Source of the DNA: Celerinatantimonas yamalensis
GTDB taxonomy: Bacteria > Pseudomonadota > Gammaproteobacteria > Enterobacterales > Celerinatantimonadaceae
NCBI RefSeq assembly: GCF_046054155.1
Contig: NZ_JBEQCT010000001.1
Location: forward strand, 910,054-974,053
Direction of reading: 5' to 3'
Length of the DNA: 64,000 bases
Shown: piece by piece, positions 1 to 8,465 of the stretch
Position numbering within the stretch: position 1 is the stretch's first letter
How the letters are laid out: each line of letters starts with the position of its first letter
Made by a program: the position numbers and the translations under genes
Notes under the pieces: generated by a model
What the model saw: the letters and a program-made list of their open reading frames with translations, nothing else
The model's database searches: none
What the model was told of the DNA's origin: nothing

Positions 1-25
1 CCATAGAAAATTCCTTCAACAAGAC

Positions 26-41
26 TGTATGAAACCCGACA
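26..41 (+). promoter_or_regulatory. Putative NifA upstream activator sequence
   Basis: The sequence reads TGT, ten bases, ACA, which is the consensus of the NifA upstream activator site. It lies about 185 bases upstream of the sigma-54 promoter that precedes rnfA, a normal distance for an enhancer acting through DNA looping. A TGT-N10-ACA match can occur by chance. The combination with the -24/-12 element and a nif-type operon downstream makes it credible. Confidence 0.6.
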
Positions 42-222
42 ATTTGTTCGAGCTGGCCTGAAATCGACCGTAGCTAGGATAATGGATGCATAAAATGCGC
101 CCTATTTAATAACCACAATATAGATAGGTGTTTGGGCTTATTTCGGCCCTGTACGCCTGACGGCGATGCGCCATATTGATTCATTTTTAAACTAAAAGGC
201 ACATTTACTGTGCACCTTGTCA

Positions 223-239
223 TTGGCATAAGTTTCGCA
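223..239 (+). promoter_or_regulatory. Putative sigma-54 (-24/-12) promoter of the rnf-nifF operon
   Basis: The sequence TTGGCATAAGTTTCGCA fits the RpoN promoter pattern, with GG at 225-226 and GC at 237-238 separated by exactly ten bases. The expected start of transcription is near 250, leaving a leader of about 28 bases before rnfA. RpoN promoters need an enhancer-binding activator, and the TGT-N10-ACA site at 26-41 suggests NifA. Confidence 0.65.
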
Positions 240-277
240 GTACCTCCCCTATTAGACATTGAAAGTGAGGCGATACA

Positions 278-856
278 ATGCAAACACTCCTACTCCTATT
301 TGTCGCCAATGTGTTGGTGAACAATGTGGTATTGGCGCGCTTTTTAGGACTTTGCCCATTTATGGGGGTTAGCCGGGACATCGAGTCGGCTTTGGGAATG
401 GGATTAGCCACCACCTTCGTGTTGACTATGAGCTCAATTGCTACATGGCTTTTAGAATATGGGGTACTTGAGCCTCTTGGACTTGGTTATCTCAGACTAC
501 TTACCATGATTATGGTGATCGCCGCAATGGTTCAACTCACCGAACTCTATATTGCCAAACAAAGCCCTGCATTACATCAAGTGTTAGGGATCTTCTTACC
601 GCTTATTACCACTAACTGTGCAGTGCTCGGTGTGGCACTACTGATTATTCAACAGCAATTGAGCTTCACCCAAAGCCTCGTTTACGGATTTGCCAGCGCC
701 TTAGGCTTCACTCTAGTCATTGTGATTTTTGCGGGGCTACGGATGCGCCTGGCTTTAAGTCACGTTCCTAAGATTTTTGCGGGAACCCCGATTGCGTTTA
801 TTACAGCAGGAACCTTAGCAATGGCCTTTAGCGGATTTGCTGGAATGGCCCATTGA
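278..856 (+). CDS. rnfA: Rnf electron transport complex subunit A
   Basis: This is an inner-membrane subunit of the Rnf complex, which couples ferredoxin:NAD+ oxidoreduction to an ion gradient. In nitrogen fixers it is thought to run in reverse to reduce ferredoxin or flavodoxin for nitrogenase. The 192-residue product has the family length, about six hydrophobic segments, and the N-terminal NNVVLARFLGLCPFMGVS signature. RnfA pairs with the homologous RnfE. It is the first gene of a tightly packed operon and lies just behind a sigma-54 promoter. The ATG follows a GTGAGGCG stretch that can serve as ribosome binding site. Confidence 0.95.
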   Translation: MQTLLLLFVANVLVNNVVLARFLGLCPFMGVSRDIESALGMGLATTFVLTMSSIATWLLEYGVLEPLGLGYLRLLTMIMVIAAMVQLTELYIAKQSPALHQVLGIFLPLITTNCAVLGVALLIIQQQLSFTQSLVYGFASALGFTLVIVIFAGLRMRLALSHVPKIFAGTPIAFITAGTLAMAFSGFAGMAH

Positions 857-872
857 GGCAAGGAGAACAGTG

Positions 873-1418
873 ATGTTAAATTTTTTGACCTTTCCACTTT
901 TAGCCGCCGCGGTGGGATATCTGTTGGGAATAGCCGCCAAACAATGGTATGTCGCCAAAAACCCATTAGAGCAAACCATTGCCGATTTGCTACCCAACGG
1001 TCAATGTGGGCAATGTGGCTACCCCGGTTGCAACGAAGCAGCCAAGGCCATGGTCGCTTATCAACTCAGTGCAACAGGCTGCCCACTCGCAGATGCAGTG
1101 GTCATTTCTAAAATTGCTGACACATTAGGTATTCCTCTTGAGAATAAAGAAAGTGATGAGGCAATAGGCATGGTGGCGGGGATTGATGTAGACAAGTGTG
1201 ACGGCTGTAGTCGCTGCTTAAAAAAATGCCCCTTTGATGCCATTGTCGGTGCGCCCAAACAACTCCACGGTATCATTGCCAGTGCATGTACTGGTTGTCA
1301 GCAATGCATAGCCGTCTGCCCGCACCAAGGCATTACACTCTATCCTGACCCGCAATTACTCAATCCCATCCACAAGCCTATGTGGCAGTCACTTCAGTTG
1401 GACAGACAACATGTTTAA
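873..1418 (+). CDS. rnfB: Rnf complex iron-sulfur subunit B
   Basis: This membrane-anchored electron-entry subunit carries three iron-sulfur clusters. The ATG at 873 is chosen because AAGGAG lies just upstream and the product then begins with the usual hydrophobic anchor (residues 1-22), giving 181 residues. Cysteines 45, 48, 53 and 70 form the 4Fe4S domain (CGQCGYPGC motif). Two ferredoxin-type motifs follow, CDGCSRCLKKCP and CTGCQQCIAVCP. The end overlaps rnfC by eight bases, which suggests translational coupling. Confidence 0.95.
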   Translation: MLNFLTFPLLAAAVGYLLGIAAKQWYVAKNPLEQTIADLLPNGQCGQCGYPGCNEAAKAMVAYQLSATGCPLADAVVISKIADTLGIPLENKESDEAIGMVAGIDVDKCDGCSRCLKKCPFDAIVGAPKQLHGIIASACTGCQQCIAVCPHQGITLYPDPQLLNPIHKPMWQSLQLDRQHV

Positions 1419-2856
1419 ATTTGCTAAAAATATCGTTGGCGGTATTCATCCTATTGATGATGGCAAATCACTTACCAGTGACAAGGCTATTGAACCTTTA
1501 GCACGGCTCCCCCCGCGTTTATACATTAAGCTCAAACAGCATCCTGGCGCACCAGCTAATGCGCTGGTACACGCTGGTGATCGAGTACAGGCAGGGCAAT
1601 GTATCGCTCAAGCTAATGGCAATTTTAGCACGCCGCTGCATGCGCCATTACATGGCCGTGTTGTCGCCGTCACCGAGCAATACATTGAGCTTAAACCTGA
1701 TAGCGTCCAACCCCCAATAGAACCCGCTCAATCACATTCACCGCTCAATGAGGATCGCAGCATCTTAATTGAACGAATTGCTCAAGCAGGTATTGTCGGT
1801 ATGGGCGGCGCGATGTTTCCATTGGCCGACAAACTCGCACTCAGCGAACAATACGCCATTGATACATTATTAATCAACGGCAGTGAATGTGAACCCTATA
1901 TGAGCTGTGACGATAGAGTCATGCAAGAGCAGTCTGCTCAGATCGTGGGTGGCATTCGCTTACTTCTGCACATTACCCATGCCAAGCAAGCCATTATTGG
2001 CATTGAAAAAAATAAGCCTGCAGCAATCACGGCGATGCAATCAGCCACCAGCGAAGATAGCAAAATTCGCGTGCAACCCCTTCCCGCCCTCTACCCGCTG
2101 GGTTCATCAAAACAGCTGATTCGAGCGTTAACAGGTATTCAACTAGAACAAGGAAGACGTTCTGCCAGCTACGGGGTATTAGTGCATAACGTAGCCAGTT
2201 GTGTCGCAGTTTTTCAAGCGTTACGTTTTGCCCGACCGATGACCCATCGCGTCGTCACAATCAGTGGTCGAGCGATCAGCGAACCTCGCAATATCTACGC
2301 CCCCATTGGTACCCCAATATCACACTTGATCAACCAATGCCAAGGCCTAAGCGAATCCCCTGTACAACGCATTATGGGCGGGCCAATGATGGGCCGTGCC
2401 ATCACCAATATCCATCAGCCCATTGTTAAAGGTACTTGCGGGATATTAATGCTCTCAACCAGTGAAAGTCAGGTCGAGCAGCCCAGTAGCTGTCTGCGCT
2501 GTGGCCGCTGCGCACAAGTTTGTCCGATGCAATTACAACCCCTTCATTTATTACCATTGGTTCAACATGAACAGTTTGACCAAGCTAAACAATTAGGTCT
2601 TGGGCAATGTTTATCGTGCGGGGCTTGTGCCTATGTCTGTCCGGCGTCACTCCCCTTAACAGCCAGCTTCAATTGGGGCAAGTCTGAGCTAAAAATACAG
2701 CGCTATCTGACTAATAAGTCAGAATTAACTCGGCAACGAGCCAGTGCTCATCAACAGCGTATTGTCGCGGAAACAGAAGCAAAAAAATCCGCCAAAGCGG
2801 CGAAAGCAAGCAAACGACAAAATCGACGTCACATGACAGAGGAGCAACCGCGATGA
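1411..2856 (+). CDS. rnfC: Rnf complex subunit C (NADH-binding side), short form
   Basis: RnfC is the peripheral subunit that handles NAD(H), FMN and two 4Fe4S clusters. The 481-residue product shows the barrel-sandwich N-terminus, the glycine-rich GIVGMGGAMFP region near residue 130, and two cluster motifs, CLRCGRCAQVCP and CLSCGACAYVCP. The housekeeping RnfC of enterobacteria and vibrios has a long alanine/lysine-rich C-terminal tail. Here only a short basic tail (KKSAKAAKASKRQNRR) remains, as in Rnf proteins of nif regions. It overlaps rnfD by four bases (ATGA). Confidence 0.93.
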   Translation: MFKFAKNIVGGIHPIDDGKSLTSDKAIEPLARLPPRLYIKLKQHPGAPANALVHAGDRVQAGQCIAQANGNFSTPLHAPLHGRVVAVTEQYIELKPDSVQPPIEPAQSHSPLNEDRSILIERIAQAGIVGMGGAMFPLADKLALSEQYAIDTLLINGSECEPYMSCDDRVMQEQSAQIVGGIRLLLHITHAKQAIIGIEKNKPAAITAMQSATSEDSKIRVQPLPALYPLGSSKQLIRALTGIQLEQGRRSASYGVLVHNVASCVAVFQALRFARPMTHRVVTISGRAISEPRNIYAPIGTPISHLINQCQGLSESPVQRIMGGPMMGRAITNIHQPIVKGTCGILMLSTSESQVEQPSSCLRCGRCAQVCPMQLQPLHLLPLVQHEQFDQAKQLGLGQCLSCGACAYVCPASLPLTASFNWGKSELKIQRYLTNKSELTRQRASAHQQRIVAETEAKKSAKAAKASKRQNRRHMTEEQPR

Positions 2857-3815
2857 ACCAACAAGCACCTTTTACTCACCTTGGTGTACGCATCCCACAA
2901 ATGATGCGGCAAGTGCTATTCGCGCTCCTTCCAGCTTGGCTATTTGCAATCTATCTCTTTGGCCCCAAAGCACTGTTGTTATCAGTCGGCTGTATCGCTG
3001 CGGCGCTTGCGAGCGAATGGCTTTGCCAACGCCTGAACAGCACCACACAAGGAAGCTGGCTCGATGGTTCAGCGCTGGTCAGCGCATTAATTCTAGCCAT
3101 GAGTTTACCCCCTCATGCCCCAGTCTGGTTAGGTTGTATCGGCGGCTTCTTAGCCATTGCGCTTGGCAAGCAGTGCTATGGTGGATTAGGGCAAAATTTG
3201 TTTAATCCGGCCATGTTTGCACGGGTCATCTTGTTGATCGCCTTCCCTGTCGCGATGACGCACTGGCCGCAGCCTTCACCTGCAAGCTGGCATCTTCTCA
3301 GTGCTGATGGCATCAGTGCCGCCACACCGCTTGCGCATGAAGGACAGTATCGCGTAGTTTCCCTGTTCAATCGGGTCATCGGTGACACTAATGGTAGCTT
3401 AGGTGAGACATCGGTCATTGCCCTAAGTCTCGGGGGAATTTACCTTTTATATAAGCGTATTATTGAATATCCATTGGTTATATCAAGCCTGCTCGGGTGT
3501 TTGATCCCCGCCACATTAGCGTGGTTCATCTCGCCAGCAACGCATTTGTCCCCACTCACCGAGCTCACCAGTGGTGCCCTCATATTTGCCGCATTTTTTA
3601 TCATCACCGATCCAGTGACTGCGCCCTCATCGCGATTTGGACAATGGCTATACGGAGGACTATTTGGCTTACTAGTTTGGTTGATCCGCGAATTTGCAAA
3701 TTATCCAGAAGGCGTCGCATTTGCAATATTGCTATGTAATGGCATCAATCCGCTGATCGAGCATTACACCCGCCCAGCCATATTTGGGCAACGCATCAGC
3801 CGGAGGAAGCCATGA
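2853..3815 (+). CDS. rnfD: Rnf complex membrane subunit D
   Basis: This is a polytopic inner-membrane flavoprotein subunit of the NqrB/RnfD family. The 320-residue product has several hydrophobic helices, the GLGQNLFNPAMFARV motif, and a DGISAATPLA segment where the covalent FMN threonine is expected. The C-terminal FIITDPVTAPSSRFGQWLYG block is typical. The start overlaps the rnfC stop (ATGA) and the stop overlaps the rnfG start in the same way, so the operon is translationally coupled. Confidence 0.95.
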   Translation: MNQQAPFTHLGVRIPQMMRQVLFALLPAWLFAIYLFGPKALLLSVGCIAAALASEWLCQRLNSTTQGSWLDGSALVSALILAMSLPPHAPVWLGCIGGFLAIALGKQCYGGLGQNLFNPAMFARVILLIAFPVAMTHWPQPSPASWHLLSADGISAATPLAHEGQYRVVSLFNRVIGDTNGSLGETSVIALSLGGIYLLYKRIIEYPLVISSLLGCLIPATLAWFISPATHLSPLTELTSGALIFAAFFIITDPVTAPSSRFGQWLYGGLFGLLVWLIREFANYPEGVAFAILLCNGINPLIEHYTRPAIFGQRISRRKP

Positions 3816-4441
3816 ACACGGCGACGATTAAACCACCCCACACTCAAGCCGTTATATTGGCATCTTTTGCACTATTAGTGACCTTATTAGTGATGTTCTC
3901 CAATCGCTGGTTAGGCCCGCTCATTGTGGCTCAAGAACATCGCGACCAACTGAGTAAGATCCAGCAAGTGCTTCCCCATGCACTATATGATAATGACCCT
4001 AGTCGTCACGAAATTACCCTGACACTCAATAATGGTCAGACCGTTGATTACTTTTTAGCAACACTTAAAGGACAACCTAGCGCATTTATTTTTAACTCGA
4101 TTGCACAAGGCTACTCGGGTGACATTCGCTTAATGATTGGGATTCAAACTAATGGCGTCCTCAGTGGAGTACGTGTATTGGAGCACCATGAAACGCCCGG
4201 TCTAGGTGACAAAATAGAAGCTGATAAAAGTAACTGGATTTTGCAATTTAGAGGGTTGTCACTACAAAACCCGTCTGAATCGCAGTGGATGGTGACCAAA
4301 GATGGCGGGCATTTTTCAGCCTTTAGCGGCGCTACCATTACGCCGCGCGGGGTGGTGAAAGGGATCCGCCAAACATTAGAGATGTTCCGCCAATATCACA
4401 CTGTTTTTATGCATCACAAGGAGGTCGATAATGGCCATTAA
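3812..4441 (+). CDS. rnfG: Rnf complex subunit G (covalent FMN)
   Basis: RnfG is anchored by one N-terminal helix (about residues 14-35), with a periplasmic FMN-binding domain. The SGATITPRGVV motif near residue 172 contains the threonine expected to carry FMN through a phosphoester bond. The GVRVLEHHETPGLGDKI block is also characteristic. The length of 209 residues is normal. The gene overlaps rnfE by 11 bases. Confidence 0.95.
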   Translation: MNTATIKPPHTQAVILASFALLVTLLVMFSNRWLGPLIVAQEHRDQLSKIQQVLPHALYDNDPSRHEITLTLNNGQTVDYFLATLKGQPSAFIFNSIAQGYSGDIRLMIGIQTNGVLSGVRVLEHHETPGLGDKIEADKSNWILQFRGLSLQNPSESQWMVTKDGGHFSAFSGATITPRGVVKGIRQTLEMFRQYHTVFMHHKEVDNGH

Positions 4442-5117
4442 ACAATATATGCGCCAGCTTTATGAAGGCTTGTGGCCCAATAATATCGTCTTAAAACAAA
4501 CTTTGGCACTTTGCCCAACCCTTGCTGTCACAAGCTCTGCCACCAATGGATTGGGAATGGGGCTGGCGACCTTAGTGGTGATCATGCTCTCAAACGTATC
4601 GATTTCTTGTATTCGCAGCTGGGTGACACCTCAAGTCCGCCTCCCTGTATTTACGCTGATTATCGCCGCGTTAGTCACCTTGGTCGATCAAGCCATGAAT
4701 GCATGGGTGCATGACCTGCATAAAATTTTAGGACTATTCATTCCACTCATCGTCACTAACTGCGCTATTTTTGGTCGAGCTGAGAGTTTTGCCTCTAAAA
4801 ATGCACCGGTACCCTCATTAGTAGATGGACTAGCAACTGGTATTGGCTTTACCTTTGCGTTGGTCTTGCTCGGCGCCTCACGAGAAATCGTTGGACAAGG
4901 GACATTATTTAGCCACGCTTCATTACTCCTTGGCCCCCATTTTACTTGGCTAGAAGTAACCCTATTGCCTAATTATCATGGCTTTTTACCCGCGATTTTG
5001 CCCAGTGGTGGATTTTTCTTTCTGGGACTTCTCATTGTCGGCTATCGCTTAGTTGAACAAGTAAGGGTCAAACGCAAACTCAGCGCTAGTGCAATGTCGA
5101 TGGAGTCAACCTCATGA
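4431..5117 (+). CDS. rnfE: Rnf complex membrane subunit E
   Basis: This is an inner-membrane subunit homologous to RnfA and NqrD, inserted in opposite topology. The 228-residue product has about six hydrophobic segments and the conserved NNIVLKQTLALCPTLAVT and FIPLIVTNCAIFGRAE motifs. The ribosome binding site AAGGAGG lies inside the end of rnfG. It overlaps rnfH by four bases (ATGA). In most vibrio housekeeping rnf operons rnfE is followed by nth; here rnfH follows instead. Confidence 0.95.
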   Translation: MAIKQYMRQLYEGLWPNNIVLKQTLALCPTLAVTSSATNGLGMGLATLVVIMLSNVSISCIRSWVTPQVRLPVFTLIIAALVTLVDQAMNAWVHDLHKILGLFIPLIVTNCAIFGRAESFASKNAPVPSLVDGLATGIGFTFALVLLGASREIVGQGTLFSHASLLLGPHFTWLEVTLLPNYHGFLPAILPSGGFFFLGLLIVGYRLVEQVRVKRKLSASAMSMESTS

Positions 5118-5386
5118 AAATTTCAGTTGCCCATGCAGCAGGGCGTTGTGGTAAATGGATTGAGATCGAGGTCAATGAACCGGTCACCATTCGTCAAGCG
5201 CTTGAACAATCCACACTGCTTACTGACTTCCCCACTCTTGATATTGGGCACTGTAAGGTTGGGCTATTTGGCAAAATTGCATCGCTTGATACACCCGTTA
5301 GTGCGGGGGCTCGGGTCGAGATTTATCGACCACTAGCCATAAACCCGCGAATGACTGACGATGATGATGATGAATATGAAGATTAA
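5114..5386 (+). CDS. rnfH: RnfH family ubiquitin-fold protein
   Basis: This 90-residue protein of the RnfH/RatB family, with a beta-grasp (ubiquitin-like) fold, has the KVGLFGKIASLDTPVSAGARVEIYRPL core of the family and a very acidic tail (TDDDDDEYED). Elsewhere rnfH is either beside ratA and smpB or, in diazotrophs, at the end of the nif-linked rnf operon. Its position after rnfE points to the second type. Its exact role in the complex is not established. Confidence 0.9.
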   Translation: MKISVAHAAGRCGKWIEIEVNEPVTIRQALEQSTLLTDFPTLDIGHCKVGLFGKIASLDTPVSAGARVEIYRPLAINPRMTDDDDDEYED

Positions 5387-5443
5387 TCAACCTCTATCAC
5401 TGATCTGTGTCGCGCCGCGAACACGAAACACTAAGGAACTATC

Positions 5444-5983
5444 ATGACAAAAGTAGGCATTTTTTTTGGAACAGATACAGGTAACACCCGCAAAGTGGCT
5501 AAATGGATCCACCAAGCCCTCGGTGATGAGCAGCAAGTTGCTAAGCCACTGAATATCAATCGGGTCACTGTGGCTGATTTACTGGCGTTTGATGCATTGA
5601 TCTTAGGAACACCAACGCTCGGTGAAGGTGAATTGCCAGGGCTTGAAACACAGTGCGAAGCCCCAAGCTGGCAAGAATTTGTTCCCATGTTAGATGATGC
5701 TGATTTTAGCGGTAAAACCATTGCATTATTTGGCCTTGGGGATCAACTTGGCTACGGTGATGAATTTGTCGATGCGTTAGGTGAGCTTTATGACCGCTTC
5801 GCTGATACGGGCGCCAAGATGATCGGTAACTGGCCAGCTGACGGCTATCATTTTACTCATTCAGCAGCACTCGATGGTGATGAATTTGTTGGGTTAGTCA
5901 TCGATCAAGACAATCAAGCAGAGCAAACATCAGCGCGCATTGAGCAATGGATTAGCCAAATCAAACCAGCACTGGGACTATAA
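5444..5983 (+). CDS. nifF: NifF-type flavodoxin
   Basis: This is a long-chain flavodoxin, a small FMN electron carrier. The 179-residue sequence starts with the FMN phosphate loop GTDTGNTRKVAKWIH and contains LGTPTLGEGELPGLE, ALFGLGDQLGYGDEFVDALG and FVGLVIDQDNQAEQT. As far as I can recall the sequence, these blocks match enterobacterial NifF better than the housekeeping FldA. A ribosome binding site (AAGGA) precedes the ATG. Position 57 bases after rnfH suggests co-transcription, so Rnf would supply electrons through NifF to nitrogenase. Nitrogenase genes themselves are not in the window. Confidence 0.85.
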   Translation: MTKVGIFFGTDTGNTRKVAKWIHQALGDEQQVAKPLNINRVTVADLLAFDALILGTPTLGEGELPGLETQCEAPSWQEFVPMLDDADFSGKTIALFGLGDQLGYGDEFVDALGELYDRFADTGAKMIGNWPADGYHFTHSAALDGDEFVGLVIDQDNQAEQTSARIEQWISQIKPALGL

Positions 5984-6000
5984 ACTATAAACATGGTTAC

Positions 6001-6034
6001 GGCTTTGACAGCGCTAAGCCTGTGCTGTCAAGCC
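6001..6034 (+). terminator. Hairpin after nifF, possible terminator
   Basis: GGCTTTGACAGC at 6001-6012 pairs with GCTGTCAAGCC at 6024-6034, with one bulged base and an 11-base loop. It lies between the convergent nifF and GGDEF genes. There is no U-run directly after the stem on either strand, so it may be a weak or Rho-assisted terminator, or a transcript-stabilising hairpin. Confidence 0.4.
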
Positions 6035-6049
6035 AACACCTCAGTATTG

Positions 6050-7153
6050 TCACATTAATAACACATTCGCTTTATCAGCGGCAACTTCAACCCGATCACG
6101 CCCATTGTCTTTCGCTTGGTAAAGCGCTTGATCGGCGCGCTTCATCAGATCAGTGATGGACTCACCAAGACGATATTCGGCAACACCAAAACTTGAAGTA
6201 CAATGAAATTGATCGCCAAATTTAAATTGGGCAACATTCTTGCGTAACGACTGCGCCACCCCATAAGCCTGTGATAACGTGGTATTTGGCAACACAATCA
6301 CAAATTCTTCACCACCTATGCGGGCAATATGATCCCCTTGACGGATATTTTGTTGTAATACTGCCGCGAAACTTTGTAACACAGCATCACCACACGAATG
6401 TCCATACTGATCATTCACATACTTAAAATGGTCAATATCGATCATAATCAAGGTGATCGGTTTCATTAAAAAATTAGTTTTAGCCAGTTCATCGACAAAT
6501 AATTGATCTATTTTTTTTCGATTCCATAATCCTGTCAACCCATCTGTATGGGCCGATTTTTCCAAATTACATTGCTGTAAGTAGGTGGTTTTTCGAATTG
6601 TTTCAATCACAGTCGCATTCACTAAACCAAACATGAATGCGGATATCAGCCACAAGATATGTAACAGGAAGAATTGTTGAGGAATTGGCTGCACCACCAT
6701 GGCACAGACAACGATCAACATCGAGGCGAAAGCAGACAGACACGCTGGGCGATAGGTGAGCCCAGAAATAGTAAGCGTCCAGATAATACTAAGGTAAAGC
6801 TCTGGCGCAAAAAAAATAAAGTAAGCCGTCCCCATATTGACCCATAGATTACAAAATACAGCAATCACAGGCGCTATAACGAGTAAACATCGAATGATCC
6901 GATACATCCGAGGATAAAAGCTACACACACCGATAAATAAAAGCATGAATGGAACAATCAAGCCATGCAGCGTCAAACGGACCCCTGCCATGGGAAGATG
7001 TAGATGGTATTCGATGACTGCATAGGCAACATAAAGTAACGCGGTGAGAAAAGCGCTATAACGCAGTTGTAATAAGGTTGTTTGAATACTCCAAAACTGA
7101 TAAGCAGACCATTGATGCGGCTTGGATTGAATCATCGAAGATAAAGGCAACAC
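6050..7153 (-). CDS. Membrane diguanylate cyclase (GGDEF)
   Basis: The protein is predicted to make cyclic di-GMP from two GTP. The N-terminal half has about six hydrophobic segments and no recognisable sensor domain. The C-terminal GGDEF domain begins at HTDGLTGLWNR, has DIDHFKYVNDQYGH and the active-site loop RIGGEEF. An RQGD inhibitory I-site lies five residues before GGEEF, so product inhibition is likely. The frame is open up to a TTG at 7177. A GTG at 7153 is preferred because TAGGGA lies at a suitable distance, giving 367 residues. An ATG at 7135 is a third possibility. Confidence 0.85.
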   Translation of the reverse strand: MLPLSSMIQSKPHQWSAYQFWSIQTTLLQLRYSAFLTALLYVAYAVIEYHLHLPMAGVRLTLHGLIVPFMLLFIGVCSFYPRMYRIIRCLLVIAPVIAVFCNLWVNMGTAYFIFFAPELYLSIIWTLTISGLTYRPACLSAFASMLIVVCAMVVQPIPQQFFLLHILWLISAFMFGLVNATVIETIRKTTYLQQCNLEKSAHTDGLTGLWNRKKIDQLFVDELAKTNFLMKPITLIMIDIDHFKYVNDQYGHSCGDAVLQSFAAVLQQNIRQGDHIARIGGEEFVIVLPNTTLSQAYGVAQSLRKNVAQFKFGDQFHCTSSFGVAEYRLGESITDLMKRADQALYQAKDNGRDRVEVAADKANVLLM

Positions 7154-7914
7154 GCGAATGTCCCTATTCAAAAACAAATATAAACACCCGCCTAGCTAAG
7201 CACATGCTCCGCTGCAGCGTCCGCACCGAGCCTAAACGAATACCTAAGTGGCTATTTATCCATTATGGCATAAAAGCACATGCCAATGCCGCCCCATAAA
7301 AATGAACAACTCATACGACAATCATAAAATAAGCGATCATCTCTCATCTTTACAACCCATTTACAGCATAATAACACCAATAAAAGTAGTGTTATAGACA
7401 TTAACAAACAATCACATCGGCCGATGTCAAGCGACTCAAGTGGAATAACAACATTTGCCGACAAAACCCGCAATAGCTTGAATAACAGCTATCGGGGGAT
7501 AACCAAGAATAATTCATCAACTAGAGCGAGATGATACATGCCGCCACCTGAGCATCCATCTCACCGGTTAGATGGATCCGCACAGGGCCAGTTAGCGCCT
7601 TCATACAAGATAATTTGTAAACGACTGATTGAACAAACCGGTTAAGCTGTTACAGCAACCACTTGGCAAGAGAACTCAGTGGAGGCATTGAGGTATCTCT
7701 ATAAAAAGAAACTATTTTGCTATTTTAATACCGGAACATATGAACCATGACACGGAGTGTCAGAAGGGCAAACTCGACTGTTGTCGCATAACAGAAATGT
7801 AGCATTTATCTAAAACACAAAGTGATGATTGATTAAAAAGCTCAGTTCTCTATCCACCGAGCTTTAAAAGACTTCAAGTATAAACCTTAACACACCAACC
7901 GCTCATCGCACCGT
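7154..7914. other. Gene-poor stretch
   Basis: About 750 bases lie between the GGDEF gene and the VOC gene. Short open frames here show no recognisable protein features. The only structure seen is the hairpin near its right end, listed separately. The promoter of the GGDEF gene should lie at its left end. Confidence 0.4.
7837..7865 (-). terminator. Probable terminator of the VOC gene
   Basis: AAAGCTC at 7837-7843 pairs with GAGCTTT at 7859-7865 around a 15-base loop. Read on the minus strand, the stem is followed directly by a T-run. It lies 50 bases beyond the stop of the minus-strand gene at 7915. Confidence 0.5.
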
Positions 7915-8304
7915 TCAGCTGCCTGAACTAACCACATGTGATGCACAAATTTTATTGCCTGAGGGATCGCGCAAATAAGCCAGATACATCTGACGTTGAC
8001 CGTTAATCCGCAGCCCTGGGGGTTCTTCACAAGAAACGCCACCATTGGCCACACCTGCAGCATGCCATGCATCAACAAGTTCGGGAGTCGCCACTTTAAA
8101 TCCTATTGTCATCCCATTACCAGCCGTCGCAGGTTCACCGTTGATAGGCTGCGTGAGCGCAAACACATTCCCTTGTTCCTTATAGAAACATCGACCTTTC
8201 GGATCAATAAACCCCTCGTTGTAACCTAAAACACCTAAAATCGCATCATAAAACTGTTTGGACTCTTCAACATTATTCGCCCCCAGCATTACATGACTAA
8301 ACAT
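7915..8304 (-). CDS. VOC (glyoxalase/dioxygenase superfamily) protein
   Basis: This is a single VOC domain of about 129 residues from the ATG at 8304. It begins MFSHVMLGANNVEESKQFYD and contains the second-half metal-site region YLRDPSGNKICASH. Family members are metal-dependent isomerases, dioxygenases or resistance proteins, and the substrate cannot be read from the sequence. An upstream ATG is in frame but would add a tail atypical for the family. Confidence 0.8.
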   Translation of the reverse strand: MFSHVMLGANNVEESKQFYDAILGVLGYNEGFIDPKGRCFYKEQGNVFALTQPINGEPATAGNGMTIGFKVATPELVDAWHAAGVANGGVSCEEPPGLRINGQRQMYLAYLRDPSGNKICASHVVSSGS

Positions 8305-8465
8305 ACCGTGATCCTTGTCCATCATAATTAAGCAGAGCACTTAATGTGCTACATCTTTGCTCGCTTGTCTAGGCTCAGAGGCCATAGAAACATCAACTCG
8401 CACCTCACACTCATTATTTTTAAAATAAGACAAGCCGACCTGCCAATCAGCACGCATTTGATGGC

